A stretch of 64,000 bases of DNA, from the NCBI RefSeq assembly GCF_900142135.1, contig NZ_FQZU01000024.1, forward strand, positions 1 to 64,000. The letters run 5' to 3'. This document shows positions 10,481-18,405 of this stretch, piece by piece. This DNA is from Desulfatibacillum alkenivorans DSM 16219 (GTDB lineage Bacteria > Desulfobacterota > Desulfobacteria > Desulfobacterales > Desulfatibacillaceae). How positions within the stretch are numbered: the first letter of the stretch is position 1; each line of letters starts with the position of its first letter. Position numbers and translations under genes: made by a program. The notes below the pieces were generated by a model. The model saw only the letters and a list, made by a program, of their open reading frames with translations. It searched no databases and had not been told where the DNA came from.

Positions 10481-11494
10481 TTAAACCAACATGGGCCCTG
10501 GCGTGGGAGCGGCGTAAGCCATGAGCTTTTCCCGGTTTAGCTCGCCCAAAGACACGGACAAGGCCTCGCCCCGGCTTTTCGCCAGCCTGAACCAGTTTCT
10601 CAACTCAGCCAGAAGATCTTCCTGGCCCACCCCCAAAGAGGGAACCCGGTCCCCGATATTATTGTCCATTCTGCCGGAATTGATGTAGGTCCATTGGTCG
10701 TCCCGGGCCGCCACCACGCCTGTATGGCCGCGCGTCCTGGTGGACAGGGAAAGGATGCCCCCGTGCCTGAGGTTGGGGCCGAGGCTCTCGTACACCTCTT
10801 TAGCCAGGGCGTCCGGATCGTTTATATTAATATAGGTCCCGTTAAACAGATTGTTCCCGCAGGCGTTGACCAGGCCCTCGCCGGTAAGATAGGCGTTGGA
10901 CGGCAGGCTGGAAGCCAGAGCCCGGTTCATGAGGGCGTCTTTCAGCCCGCCGCGGCCGCTGTATTGGATTCCCAGGCTGGAAAGGCCTTTTACCACCAGT
11001 TCATAGCAGTCCACATCCTCGTAATTTTTTCCTATCTCCTGACTCACCGCCCGGACCAGGCTTTCCGCCAGGGAATCGGCTTCCTTGGAAAAGTCCGGAG
11101 AGCGCCGCACATGAACGTTTTTGCGGGTTTGCACGGCCGGCTCGGCAAGATTTTCCTGGCGCCAGGAAATCTCCTTTGTCTCAGGATCTATCCAAACCTG
11201 GGCGCCTGGTTGAATTTTAGTAAAATCTTTATTTTGGTTTATGGGGCTATGTATGATATTCCATGTGTCCGCCGCGAACTTGCTGTTTCGGACCAAAAGG
11301 TGGGAAACAGTGTAGTTTTCGGCTGTTATAACGCCCAGAGACTCTTTGGCTTGCGGAGTTAAGGGAGCGGACGCGCCGTCTTTCCCGGCTCTGGCCAGGA
11401 CGGCGGAAAAATTCCCTTTGTTTTTTGAGGTTTTTTTTATCGAGGATTCCGATAAAACGCCCGACTGGGGGCCTGTTCGCGATATTTCGGACAT
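10481..11494 (-). CDS. LysM-like plus NlpC/P60-like cell-wall hydrolase
   Basis: A 337-residue protein. Residues ~1-45 are a Ser/Lys-rich tail with no hydrophobic signal peptide. Residues ~55-110 resemble a LysM module (YTVSHLLVRN, IHSPINQNKDFTKIQPGAQVWI). From ~150 a papain-like NlpC/P60 domain can be seen: Cys in DVDCYELVVKGLSSLGI, His in RTRGHTGVVAARD and a following hydrophobic strand with YINSG. Such proteins cleave or bind peptidoglycan stems. The missing signal peptide is odd; flagellar or other specialised export, or a cytoplasmic moonlighting role, is possible. The ATG has a good SD (AGGAGA, 6 nt). It converges on moaC with only 44 bp between. Enzyme class is inferred, substrate unknown. 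Confidence 0.65.
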   Translation of the reverse strand: MSEISRTGPQSGVLSESSIKKTSKNKGNFSAVLARAGKDGASAPLTPQAKESLGVITAENYTVSHLLVRNSKFAADTWNIIHSPINQNKDFTKIQPGAQVWIDPETKEISWRQENLAEPAVQTRKNVHVRRSPDFSKEADSLAESLVRAVSQEIGKNYEDVDCYELVVKGLSSLGIQYSGRGGLKDALMNRALASSLPSNAYLTGEGLVNACGNNLFNGTYININDPDALAKEVYESLGPNLRHGGILSLSTRTRGHTGVVAARDDQWTYINSGRMDNNIGDRVPSLGVGQEDLLAELRNWFRLAKSRGEALSVSLGELNREKLMAYAAPTPGPMLV

Positions 11495-11609
11495 GCTTTT
11501 TCTCCTGAATTTCCTGGCAGGGCTTCACCGGCCCTGTCCGAAAGAGAAGCATCTTTCGTGCCAGTTTTTGGGAAGCCGGAGAGAGCCGACAAAAGAATTC
11601 AACTGACGC

Positions 11610-11638
11610 TTGACAAAATGGGCGGTTCATGTTGTACT
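11610..11638 (+). promoter_or_regulatory. Promoter of the rpmH-rnpA operon
   Basis: TTGACA (11610-11615), a 17-bp spacer and TGTACT (11633-11638). The -35 is perfect and the -10 matches 4 of 6. It lies about 100 bp ahead of rpmH and points toward it. Confidence 0.6.
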
Positions 11639-11739
11639 TGCTGGTCTTTGTATGGGCCGGGGCGGGCCTGAGTGAACGACCTTGTTCCGACCCCACGACT
11701 ACGACGATAAAAAACTGATTAAATGCAGGAGACATTAAT

Positions 11740-11874
11740 ATGAAAAGGACGTTTCAACCCAGCAAAATTAAAAGAGCCCGCACACACGGATTTCTGAAGA
11801 GAATGTCCACCAAGGCCGGGCGCCGCATCATCAAACGCAGAAGGGCCAGGGGCCGCAAGCGCCTTAGCGCATAG
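11740..11874 (+). CDS. rpmH: 50S ribosomal protein L34
   Basis: A 44-residue, very basic protein, the typical length of bL34. The N-terminus [18 protein letters not shown] and the C-terminal run of Arg/Lys ([19 protein letters not shown]) are diagnostic. An SD (AGGAGA) precedes the ATG. It heads the conserved origin-proximal cluster rpmH-rnpA-yidD-yidC-jag-mnmE, with rnpA starting 5 bp after its stop. Confidence 0.98.
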   Translation: MKRTFQPSKIKRARTHGFLKRMSTKAGRRIIKRRRARGRKRLSA

Positions 11875-11879
11875 GGACT

Positions 11880-12236
11880 ATGGGTTCGTTCTCCTACACC
11901 AAGGAGCAGCGCCTTCGGAAAAGGCCGCAATTTCTGGCTCTTGGCGAGCGGGGAAAACGGGTTCAAAACGCTTACTTTATCGCGGTTTTCGCCCCTGCCC
12001 AGGGAAAAGTCTCCCGATTGGGCGTTACAGTGACCAAAAAGGTCGGAGGCGCCGTCACCAGGAACAGGATCAAACGCTGTGTGCGCGAGTACTTTCGCCT
12101 GAACCAGCATAGGCTCAAAGCCCCTGTTGATATCAACGTGATTGCTAAAAAGGCTTGCTGCCAGCAGGAGTCGCCCTTGCTGGCAGCCTCCCTGGACCAT
12201 CTGTTCAACAGGGTTTCGGAGGGCTCCCGCCATTAA
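11880..12236 (+). CDS. rnpA: Ribonuclease P protein component
   Basis: A 118-residue basic protein that binds the RNase P RNA and helps it remove 5' leaders from pre-tRNAs. The RNR signature appears as [18 protein letters not shown] (residues ~57-74), preceded by [10 protein letters not shown], both central to the fold. The N-terminus [19 protein letters not shown] fits the family. It starts 5 bp after rpmH and its TAA overlaps the proposed yidD start. Confidence 0.97.
   Translation: MGSFSYTKEQRLRKRPQFLALGERGKRVQNAYFIAVFAPAQGKVSRLGVTVTKKVGGAVTRNRIKRCVREYFRLNQHRLKAPVDINVIAKKACCQQESPLLAASLDHLFNRVSEGSRH
12218..12234 (+). promoter_or_regulatory. SD and ATT start codon of yidD
   Basis: GGAGGG at 12218-12223 stands 8 nt before ATT at 12232-12234. 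No ATG, GTG or TTG occurs at a suitable position in the yidD frame, and family alignments begin exactly here ([12 protein letters not shown]). The evidence therefore favours an AUU start, as in infC. Confidence 0.6.
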
Positions 12237-12441
12237 ACGATTATTCATCATTGCCATCCGGATATACCAGCGTTTTGCGTCCCCCCTATTGGGTCCTCAT
12301 TGCCGTTTTTACCCCAGTTGCTCTCAGTACGCCGTGGAGGCCATAGAAAAACACGGACCGGTCAAAGGCGGCTGGCTGGCTGTCCGAAGAATTTTACGGT
12401 GCCATCCCCTGAACCCAGGGGGGTTTGACCCGGTGCCCTGA
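12232..12441 (+). CDS. yidD: Membrane protein insertion efficiency factor YidD
   Basis: A 69-residue YidD, a small membrane-associated protein that helps YidC insert proteins. The conserved core is complete: an amphipathic N-terminal helix ([14 protein letters not shown]), [21 protein letters not shown] with the three characteristic cysteines counting the later RCHPL Cys, then [20 protein letters not shown] and the terminal GGFDPVP. The frame continues upstream to 12142 but that part overlaps rnpA and has no family similarity. The best start is ATT at 12232, overlapping the rnpA TAA, with a strong SD. Confidence 0.93.
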   Translation: MKRLFIIAIRIYQRFASPLLGPHCRFYPSCSQYAVEAIEKHGPVKGGWLAVRRILRCHPLNPGGFDPVP

Positions 12442-12482
12442 CCTGGGCAAATTACTCGTTTGCCCCCAGGAGTTTAGGTAGC

Positions 12483-14147
12483 ATGGAAAATATTCGTCTT
12501 ATCCTGGCCGTCGTGCTCTCCATGATGGTTTTTATCGCATACCAGTATTTTTTCGGCCCCAAGCCGCCCCAAGGCCAATCGCCCGTGGAAAGCCAGGAAA
12601 TTGCAGAAGTGCAACAAAGCGCCCAAGCCCCCGCCCAGGAAGCCGCTGCCGCAATAACCCCTGCGCCGGCCGCCGCTCCCATCCCTGAAATCGAGGCGCC
12701 CCCCGGCCGCCCAGCCAGGGATATCATAGTGGATACGCCCCTGTATCACGCGGTGTTCACGGAAAAAGGCGCCGGATTAACAAGCCTGACCCTGAAAGAT
12801 TATTTTGAAACTCAGGGCGAAAACGCCGATCCTAAAAAAGTGCTGGATCTTCCCCCCGGCGCCGCCACCATGCTGAACACCATGCAACGAGGCAGCCTGG
12901 GCAATCTGGAAACCGCGATTTTCCAAGCCCAGGAGTTGGATGACATTCAAATAAAGGACCAGGATCATTCTCTGACCTTTACCTACAAAGCGCCGTCCGG
13001 AATCGTTGTAAATAAAATCTATACCTTTCACCCCAACTCCTATGCCATGGATTGTCAGCTTACCGTGGCCAACAATACTCTGGGGCCCATCAACGACAAC
13101 CTGACGTTCATTCTGAACAACACGATGCCCACGGATAAGTCCTCCCGCATTGTTTTTAACGGTCCTGTGGCCTTGGTGGACAATACCCTGGAAGAGTTTA
13201 AAGTCTCGGAGAAAAAGCCTGAAAAAAGCATGGAGGGAACCGCCAAGTGGGTTGGTTTGACCTGGCGCTACTTCATGTCCGGCATAATTTTCCCCGACGC
13301 CCAGGAAGGCTCCGTAAAAGCCGTTATGGAGTCCCTGGACGATTTGGTTCAAACCCGTTTTACAACCAACCCCATTGTCATACCCCCGGGCCAAACGTAC
13401 TCATTTTCCAACTCAGCCTTTTTTGGACCCAAAGAAGGGAATATTCTTGAGCAAGCCGGCATGGATCAAGCGCTGCATTTTGGATTTTTCCACGTTATTG
13501 CAAAGCCCTGCCTATGGCTCATGAAGCATCTTTACAATTACATCCCCAATTACGGCGTGGTAATTATTCTATTGACCCTGCTCATCAAAGTCGTCCTCTG
13601 GCCCCTGGGCAACAAGAGCTACCGGTCCATGGAAAAAATGAAAAAGCTCCAACCGCTCATGCAGGAGCTTCGGGAAAAATACAAGGACGACAAGCAAAAG
13701 ATGAACCAGGAGGTTTTTGCGCTGTACAAAACCTTCAAGGTCAATCCCATGGGCGGCTGTTGGCCCATGCTCATCCAAATCCCTATTTTCATCGCTTTCT
13801 ACAAAATGCTGTACGCCGCCATCGAGCTGCGCCACTCCCCATTTATTTGGTGGATCACCGACCTGTCAGCGCCTGACAGGCTGTTCCACCTGCCCTTTAA
13901 AGTGCCTTTCATGGCAGAGCCTTACGGAATCCCCGTGCTTACACTTATAATGGGCGCCAGCATGCTGCTGCAGCAAAAAATGTCCCCTCCCCCAGGGGAC
14001 CCCACTCAAGCAAGGATGATGATGCTGTTGCCTCTTGTATTCCTGTTCATCTTTATCAATTTTCCGTCAGGCCTGGTCCTTTACTGGCTGGTCAATAACG
14101 TCATTTCCATTGCCCAGCAGTATTATATAGGCAAGACCAGTTCCTGA
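12483..14147 (+). CDS. yidC: Membrane protein insertase YidC
   Basis: A 554-residue Gram-negative type YidC. An N-terminal transmembrane helix (RLILAVVLSMMVFIAYQYFF) is followed by a Gln/Pro/Ala-rich linker, then the large periplasmic P1 beta-domain (~residues 85-330), then the conserved insertase core with about five helices (LYNYIPNYGVVIILLTLLIK; GGCWPMLIQIPIFIAFYKML; LVFLFIFINFPSGLVLYWLVNN). The cytosolic coiled C1 region YRSMEKMKKLQPLMQELREKY is present. It inserts membrane proteins alone or with SecYEG. It follows yidD by 41 bp and precedes jag by 13 bp. Confidence 0.98.
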   Translation: MENIRLILAVVLSMMVFIAYQYFFGPKPPQGQSPVESQEIAEVQQSAQAPAQEAAAAITPAPAAAPIPEIEAPPGRPARDIIVDTPLYHAVFTEKGAGLTSLTLKDYFETQGENADPKKVLDLPPGAATMLNTMQRGSLGNLETAIFQAQELDDIQIKDQDHSLTFTYKAPSGIVVNKIYTFHPNSYAMDCQLTVANNTLGPINDNLTFILNNTMPTDKSSRIVFNGPVALVDNTLEEFKVSEKKPEKSMEGTAKWVGLTWRYFMSGIIFPDAQEGSVKAVMESLDDLVQTRFTTNPIVIPPGQTYSFSNSAFFGPKEGNILEQAGMDQALHFGFFHVIAKPCLWLMKHLYNYIPNYGVVIILLTLLIKVVLWPLGNKSYRSMEKMKKLQPLMQELREKYKDDKQKMNQEVFALYKTFKVNPMGGCWPMLIQIPIFIAFYKMLYAAIELRHSPFIWWITDLSAPDRLFHLPFKVPFMAEPYGIPVLTLIMGASMLLQQKMSPPPGDPTQARMMMLLPLVFLFIFINFPSGLVLYWLVNNVISIAQQYYIGKTSS

Positions 14148-14160
14148 ACGCGGAGGAACC

Positions 14161-15141
14161 ATGAATTCGAACGTGGAATTTGAAGGAAAAACAGCGGACG
14201 ACGCTGTGGAACTCGCTTGTAAGGAATTAGGAGTCGTTAAAAAGCAACTTAAATACGATGTATTATCCTATGGATCCACTGGTATTTTCGGCCTGGTGGG
14301 CGTAAAAAAAGCCCGCATTCGCGTCTATCCTCCGGCTGCCAGCGCCGAGGCGAAAAAGGGCCGCAAGTCCGGCTCCGCCAAAGGAAAGGGGAAAAAACCC
14401 AAAAAGGCCGCAGAACCAACGCCTGTACAGGCTGAAGAAGAAACTGCGGCGCCGGAGACGCTGGAGACTCCGGAGACGCTGGAGCCGGCTGCGGAAAAGG
14501 CGCCCGAACCCGTGGATGCAAAGGTCGCCGAGGAGGCTCCGGAACTCCAGGAAGACCAGGCGGATCTTGAAACGGATCTTGAGGAGGTCCAGGCAGTGGA
14601 GGCCGACTTCGCAGACGATGCAGACGAAGACGAGCCCAGCCAAGCCGCCGAAGACGATCCCAACCTGGAGCAATGCATGGACCTGGCCATAGAGGCATCC
14701 GTGACCATGGCCCGCACCATTGCCGAGGAGTCCACCGGAAAGGCTTCCCAGAACGAGGACGGCGACATTGTCGTCACCCTGGAATGCGAAAAGCCGGCGG
14801 TGCTTATTGGGCGCCGCGGCCAGACATTGGACGCCATCCAGTACCTGGTGGAGAAAATCGTCAACCGCGCCCGCAGCAAAAAAATCAGGGTGCGTGTGGA
14901 CGCCGGCGATTATCTGCTCAAGCGGGAGGAAAGCCTGATCAAGCAGGCCAAGCGTTTAGGCGCCAAGGTGAGAAAATCCGGCAAGCCGGCCAGTTTCAGC
15001 CCCATGAGCGCCCATGACCGCAGGATCGTGCACCTTGCCTTAAAAAGCGAAAAAGGCATTCGCACCCAAAGCAAAGGCAACGGGTATTTGCGCAAGCTGG
15101 TCATATTCCCCCAGCGGGGGCAAGCCAAAAAACAGTCCTGA
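14161..15141 (+). CDS. jag: Jag/KhpB-type RNA-binding protein (Jag-N, KH, R3H)
   Basis: A 326-residue protein usually found next to yidC. The N-terminal Jag-N domain (VEFEGKTADDAVELACKELG... STGIFGLVGVKKARI) is followed by a ~120-residue Lys/Pro/Glu/Ala-rich linker, then a KH domain with PAVLIGRRGQTLDAIQYLVE (~residues 215-234) and an R3H domain with HDRRIVHLALKSEKGIRT. It binds RNA. The linker is much longer than in many relatives and is mostly acidic. It is followed immediately by an intrinsic terminator, so the rpmH operon probably ends here. Confidence 0.95.
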   Translation: MNSNVEFEGKTADDAVELACKELGVVKKQLKYDVLSYGSTGIFGLVGVKKARIRVYPPAASAEAKKGRKSGSAKGKGKKPKKAAEPTPVQAEEETAAPETLETPETLEPAAEKAPEPVDAKVAEEAPELQEDQADLETDLEEVQAVEADFADDADEDEPSQAAEDDPNLEQCMDLAIEASVTMARTIAEESTGKASQNEDGDIVVTLECEKPAVLIGRRGQTLDAIQYLVEKIVNRARSKKIRVRVDAGDYLLKREESLIKQAKRLGAKVRKSGKPASFSPMSAHDRRIVHLALKSEKGIRTQSKGNGYLRKLVIFPQRGQAKKQS

Positions 15142-15150
15142 ACTTAAGCG

Positions 15151-15179
15151 CCCGGGCCTGGAAAGCAGGCCCGGGTTTT
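15151..15179 (+). terminator. Intrinsic terminator after jag
   Basis: A perfect 10-bp GC-rich stem (CCCGGGCCTG at 15151-15160 with 15166-15175), a GAAAG loop, then TTTTG-TTT. It ends only 11 nt before the mnmE ATG. Confidence 0.8.
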
Positions 15180-15189
15180 GTTTGACGCC

Positions 15190-16572
15190 ATGAACCTTTC
15201 TCAAACCATTGCAGCCATCGCCACCCCTCCCGGGGTAGGCGGCATTGGCGTTATACGCATATCAGGCTCCCTGTCCTCCTCCATCTTAAAAAGCATTTTT
15301 CAGCCCGCGCACTCAAGCCTGTTCGATATTTGGCCGCCCCAAGCCTATAAACTGATTCGGGGAAAAATCGTCGATCCCCAGACTTCGGCCGTTAAGGACG
15401 ATGTGCTAGCCGTGTTTATGCCCGGACCCGGAACCTATACCGGAGAGGACGTGGTTGAAATTCAGGGGCACGGAGGCCCGGTGGTTTTAGGCGCCGTGCT
15501 GGAGACGGTGTTGTCCCAGGGCGCTCGCCTGGCGGAGCCCGGGGAGTTCACCCGCCGGGCTTTTTTGAACGGCCGCATGGACCTTTCCCAGGCCGAAGCC
15601 GTGGTGGACCTCATTCACGCCCGCACCTCCCAGGCGGCCAAAACCGCAGCGACGCATGTGGGCGGCGGTCTTAAGAATCAGGTGAAAGGCATACTGGAAT
15701 CCATCATGGAATGCCGGGCCCATGTGGAGGCCGCCCTGGATTTTTCGGAAGATGCGGGGGACGGCGAAACGGAATCGATCCTGGCCAAACTGGACCAAGG
15801 GGTCATTCCTCCGTTGAGGGAGCTGGCGGAAGCCGCGGAACTGGGCAAAGCTTATATGGAAGGGCTAAAGGCCGCCATTGTCGGCCGTCCCAATGTAGGC
15901 AAGTCCAGCCTTATGAACGCTCTGGCCGGCCAGGAACGATCCATCGTCACCGAGACTCCGGGCGCCACCCGGGACGTGGTTCGCGAGCCCGTGCTTATTC
16001 GAGGCCTGCACTTCACCTTGTCCGACACAGCGGGGATGCGCACCTCTTCGGACGCCGTGGAGATGATCGGAATTCAGCGGGCCAAGGACGCCATGGGCGA
16101 ATCCGATTTGATCATACTAGTCGTGGAGGCCGGGAGCGACCTTTCCCCTGAAGACCAGGAATTGCTGCGTCAAGCCGAGCGCTCCTGCAACCGCGTTTTG
16201 ATGGTTTACAACAAATTAGACCTGCACCCCGGATTTAACCCCTCCCCACTCGGGGATTACACCCCTGTGGCGGTCAGCGCCAAGACGGGCCAAGGCCTGG
16301 AAGGCCTTCGCCAAGCCATGGAAAAGGCTTTAAGGCAGGGGCGGGAGCTGGACGCTGCGCCCGGAATCATTCCCAACCTCCGGCAAAAAGGCGCCTTGGA
16401 GGACGCTTTACAAAGCGCCGCTCACGCCCGGGATCGCATTTTGGAGGAGGCCTGGGAGCTTGCCGCCTTTGATATGGAGGAGGCCCAAAAGTCCCTGGAG
16501 CAAATCCTGGGGATTGGCGTTTCCCCCGACATATTGGATCGCATTTTTTCCTATTTTTGCATTGGAAAGTAG
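15190..16572 (+). CDS. mnmE: tRNA modification GTPase MnmE
   Basis: A 460-residue MnmE, which with MnmG installs the carboxymethylaminomethyl group at U34 of certain tRNAs. The N-terminal folate-binding domain begins at TIAAIATPPGVGGIGVIRIS and contains GTYTGEDVVEIQGHGG. The G domain has P-loop [17 protein letters not shown]3 DTAGM and G4 NKLD, and the protein ends with the invariant CIGK whose Cys is catalytic. I choose the ATG at 15190 over a TTG four codons earlier. No clear SD is seen because the jag terminator sits directly upstream; expression may depend on readthrough or an internal promoter. mnmG does not follow, which is unusual. Confidence 0.97.
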   Translation: MNLSQTIAAIATPPGVGGIGVIRISGSLSSSILKSIFQPAHSSLFDIWPPQAYKLIRGKIVDPQTSAVKDDVLAVFMPGPGTYTGEDVVEIQGHGGPVVLGAVLETVLSQGARLAEPGEFTRRAFLNGRMDLSQAEAVVDLIHARTSQAAKTAATHVGGGLKNQVKGILESIMECRAHVEAALDFSEDAGDGETESILAKLDQGVIPPLRELAEAAELGKAYMEGLKAAIVGRPNVGKSSLMNALAGQERSIVTETPGATRDVVREPVLIRGLHFTLSDTAGMRTSSDAVEMIGIQRAKDAMGESDLIILVVEAGSDLSPEDQELLRQAERSCNRVLMVYNKLDLHPGFNPSPLGDYTPVAVSAKTGQGLEGLRQAMEKALRQGRELDAAPGIIPNLRQKGALEDALQSAAHARDRILEEAWELAAFDMEEAQKSLEQILGIGVSPDILDRIFSYFCIGK

Positions 16573-16610
16573 GCGTTATACAGAGGTATACACCATCTGG
16601 GGGTTGAAAT

Positions 16611-16626
16611 TGTTCCACGTGGAACA
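16611..16626. promoter_or_regulatory. parS centromere site 1
   Basis: TGTTCCACGTGGAACA is a perfect 16-bp palindrome matching the widely conserved chromosomal ParB site (TGTTYCACGTGRAACA). It lies in the gap after mnmE. Confidence 0.88.
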
Positions 16627-16739
16627 TCTTGGGGCCGGCCCGGGGCATGGCCCCTGTATTGACAAGCCAGCCAGGGCTCTTACTTTGTAGGGAAAGGGCT
16701 TAAGCCCCTAAACCCGTAAAGGAAAAGGATATTAGCCTT

Positions 16740-17414
16740 ATGAGTTTTGAGACCAAAGAGCAAATTCTTGATAAAATCATGCACACGCCTGTTCCTGTAT
16801 GCCCGCACTGCCGGCAGGCCATGAAAATCTGGGAAGTTCCGCCCGTAAACTTCTCGGACGGCCTGGGATGGGGCGAGCCATACCTGTTTGTCTGCTTCAA
16901 TGACGAGTGTCCGCCTTTTGTCTCCGGCTGGAGCCATTTTGAAGAGGAGCACGGGCATTGCGCATCCACGCGGTGCTTTTGCTATCCCAGTTCCGGGCAG
17001 TTTGAGTTCATGCCTGTTTTTTCCAAAGTGGGCGGCACCGGGCAAATTGTGGACGAGGATATTTTAGCCAAAATGGAGCAGGAGAAAGTCGCCATCAAGG
17101 AGGGCTTCGCCTCCCTGGCCCAGGCTTACGCGGACAAGGACGCCAAGGTTCCTCTGGAGTTTCTTTTGGACGCCTGCGCACCCGGCAGGGTCCGCATTAA
17201 AGCGGCGGATATGCTGGAGGAGTTGGGCGGCGTGGATTGCCTGGAGGCTTTGCTAAATAAGAAATTCGGGAATCGGCTGATTAAGGAGGCTGTGGAAAAA
17301 ACCATCAAGGCGGTCATGGAACGGACTTTCACCAGGGAGTGCCCTTATTGTGCGGAGATTGTCAAGCAACGCGCCCAAGTGTGCAAGCATTGCGGCAAGG
17401 ACCTGACGCAATAA
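16740..17414 (+). CDS. Double zinc-ribbon protein with helical-repeat middle
   Basis: A 224-residue cytoplasmic protein of unknown function. The N-terminal part has a CPHC pair at residues ~21-24, further cysteines in VCFNDECPPF and a CASTRCFCYP segment, suggesting one or two metal sites. The middle (LEFLLDACAPGRVRIKAADMLEELGG...) looks like HEAT-type helical repeats. The C-terminus is a classic zinc ribbon, CPYCAEIVKQRAQVCKHCGKDL. Related proteins occur in Desulfobacterota, often annotated only as zinc-ribbon proteins. It has its own terminator (17441). A distal SD (AAAGGA) lies 11-15 nt ahead of the ATG. Confidence 0.75.
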   Translation: MSFETKEQILDKIMHTPVPVCPHCRQAMKIWEVPPVNFSDGLGWGEPYLFVCFNDECPPFVSGWSHFEEEHGHCASTRCFCYPSSGQFEFMPVFSKVGGTGQIVDEDILAKMEQEKVAIKEGFASLAQAYADKDAKVPLEFLLDACAPGRVRIKAADMLEELGGVDCLEALLNKKFGNRLIKEAVEKTIKAVMERTFTRECPYCAEIVKQRAQVCKHCGKDLTQ

Positions 17415-17440
17415 ACAGCCGCCCAAACCTGAAAATACAA

Positions 17441-17472
17441 AAGGGCCGGATTTTCATCCGCCCCTTTTTTTT
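17441..17472. terminator. Terminator between convergent genes
   Basis: An 11-bp stem with one mismatch (17441-17451 with 17456-17466), a 4-nt loop and an eight-T tract. It serves the zinc-ribbon gene and probably also the opposing minus-strand gene. Confidence 0.75.
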
Positions 17473-17489
17473 GCGCGTTTTTTACGCTT

Positions 17490-18029
17490 CTAGGCTTTGC
17501 GGGCTACATTCACGTTATCCATATCGTAGGACCTGAATATCAGGCGCTCCCGCATAAGGGCTTTTCCCTCCAGGGGTTCCGGGGTGTAACCGGTAAGGAT
17601 TTCGATAGCTTGGCTTTTGTCCGGGACGGAATCCGCGCCCCGCCCCATCTGCTTGCCGGATTTAACGTCCCACAGCAGCCATTCGCTCCCGTCAGTGGAC
17701 GCGGCGATGGGCGGGATGGGATCAATGCATACCCGGGCCGCGGCGATGACTTCCTTTTGCCGGGAGTCCAGAGAGCCTGCCGCGCATTTGATCACCATCA
17801 CGGGTGTGCCGCCCACGGAGACCAAGAGGTCCAGGGCTGAGGTGTAATCCTGGCCGTTCACCTCGATGGACACGGGAGTATCAACAGCGATATCCTCCTT
17901 ACTGAAGCCCTTCTTCTCCAAGAGGGTTTCCTCCGCTTTTTGGCGATTGACTTCAGCCCCTATATTGGAAACCAGCTTCCCTGTTACCTTGTCGATGACA
18001 TAGGCTATTTCCTGGTCTGTCTTAATCAT
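17490..18029 (-). CDS. HsdR N-terminal-like protein with degenerate nuclease motif
   Basis: A 179-residue stand-alone relative of the type I restriction HsdR N-terminal domain (HSDR_N_2). The order of strands is recognisable: VSIEVNGQDYTSALDLLVSVGGTPVMVIKCAAGSL, where the family nuclease would have Asp then Glu-x-Lys. The Asp is present but the strand reads VIKCA, with Lys in place of the Glu, so nuclease activity is doubtful. Related single-domain proteins are often found beside rsfS/nadD in Desulfobacterota and Geobacter-like genomes. I start it at the ATG at 18029, overlapping the rsfS stop by 8 bp; an open frame extends 40 codons upstream inside rsfS. Function unknown. Confidence 0.7.
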   Translation of the reverse strand: MIKTDQEIAYVIDKVTGKLVSNIGAEVNRQKAEETLLEKKGFSKEDIAVDTPVSIEVNGQDYTSALDLLVSVGGTPVMVIKCAAGSLDSRQKEVIAAARVCIDPIPPIAASTDGSEWLLWDVKSGKQMGRGADSVPDKSQAIEILTGYTPEPLEGKALMRERLIFRSYDMDNVNVARKA

Positions 18030-18405
18030 TGAAAACTTCCTCTTCATTTTCCGGCCGGCCCTTGGGATAATAGCGCTTGGCGTCCGCCCACAAGCCTTCC
18101 AGATCGTAAAAATCCCGGGCGGAGTCATGGAATATATGGACGATGACATCGCCGTAATCCAGGAGCACCCATTGGCCCTCCGTCTTTCCCTCCACGCCCA
18201 GGGCTTTTTGTCTGCGTTTTTTCATGTGGCGCTCCACATGCTCGGCCATGGCCGCCACCTGCCGGTTGGACAGGCCGCTGCAGATGACCATGAAGTCCGC
18301 CACGGAGGATATGCCGCGCACGTCCAGCCCCACCAAGCCCCGGGCCTTTCTTTGCCCCAAGGCGTCAAAGAAGGGAGCCAACTCCTGCGGTAGGTCTTTG
18401 CTCAT
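18022..18405 (-). CDS. rsfS: Ribosomal silencing factor RsfS
   Basis: A 127-residue RsfS/Iojap protein, which binds uL14 and blocks joining of ribosomal subunits during starvation. Motifs: GLDVRGISSVADFMVICSGLSNRQV, WVLLDYGDVIVHIFHDSARDFYDLEGLW, all in family order. It overlaps nadD by an ATGA and the next gene by 8 bp, so nadD-rsfS-HsdR_N-like is one translationally coupled operon. Confidence 0.96.
   Translation of the reverse strand: MSKDLPQELAPFFDALGQRKARGLVGLDVRGISSVADFMVICSGLSNRQVAAMAEHVERHMKKRRQKALGVEGKTEGQWVLLDYGDVIVHIFHDSARDFYDLEGLWADAKRYYPKGRPENEEEVFND

Noticed and set aside
12142-12231. Upstream extension of yidD starting with ATG at 12142
   Set aside because: It overlaps rnpA in another frame and has no similarity to YidD; the family starts at 12232.
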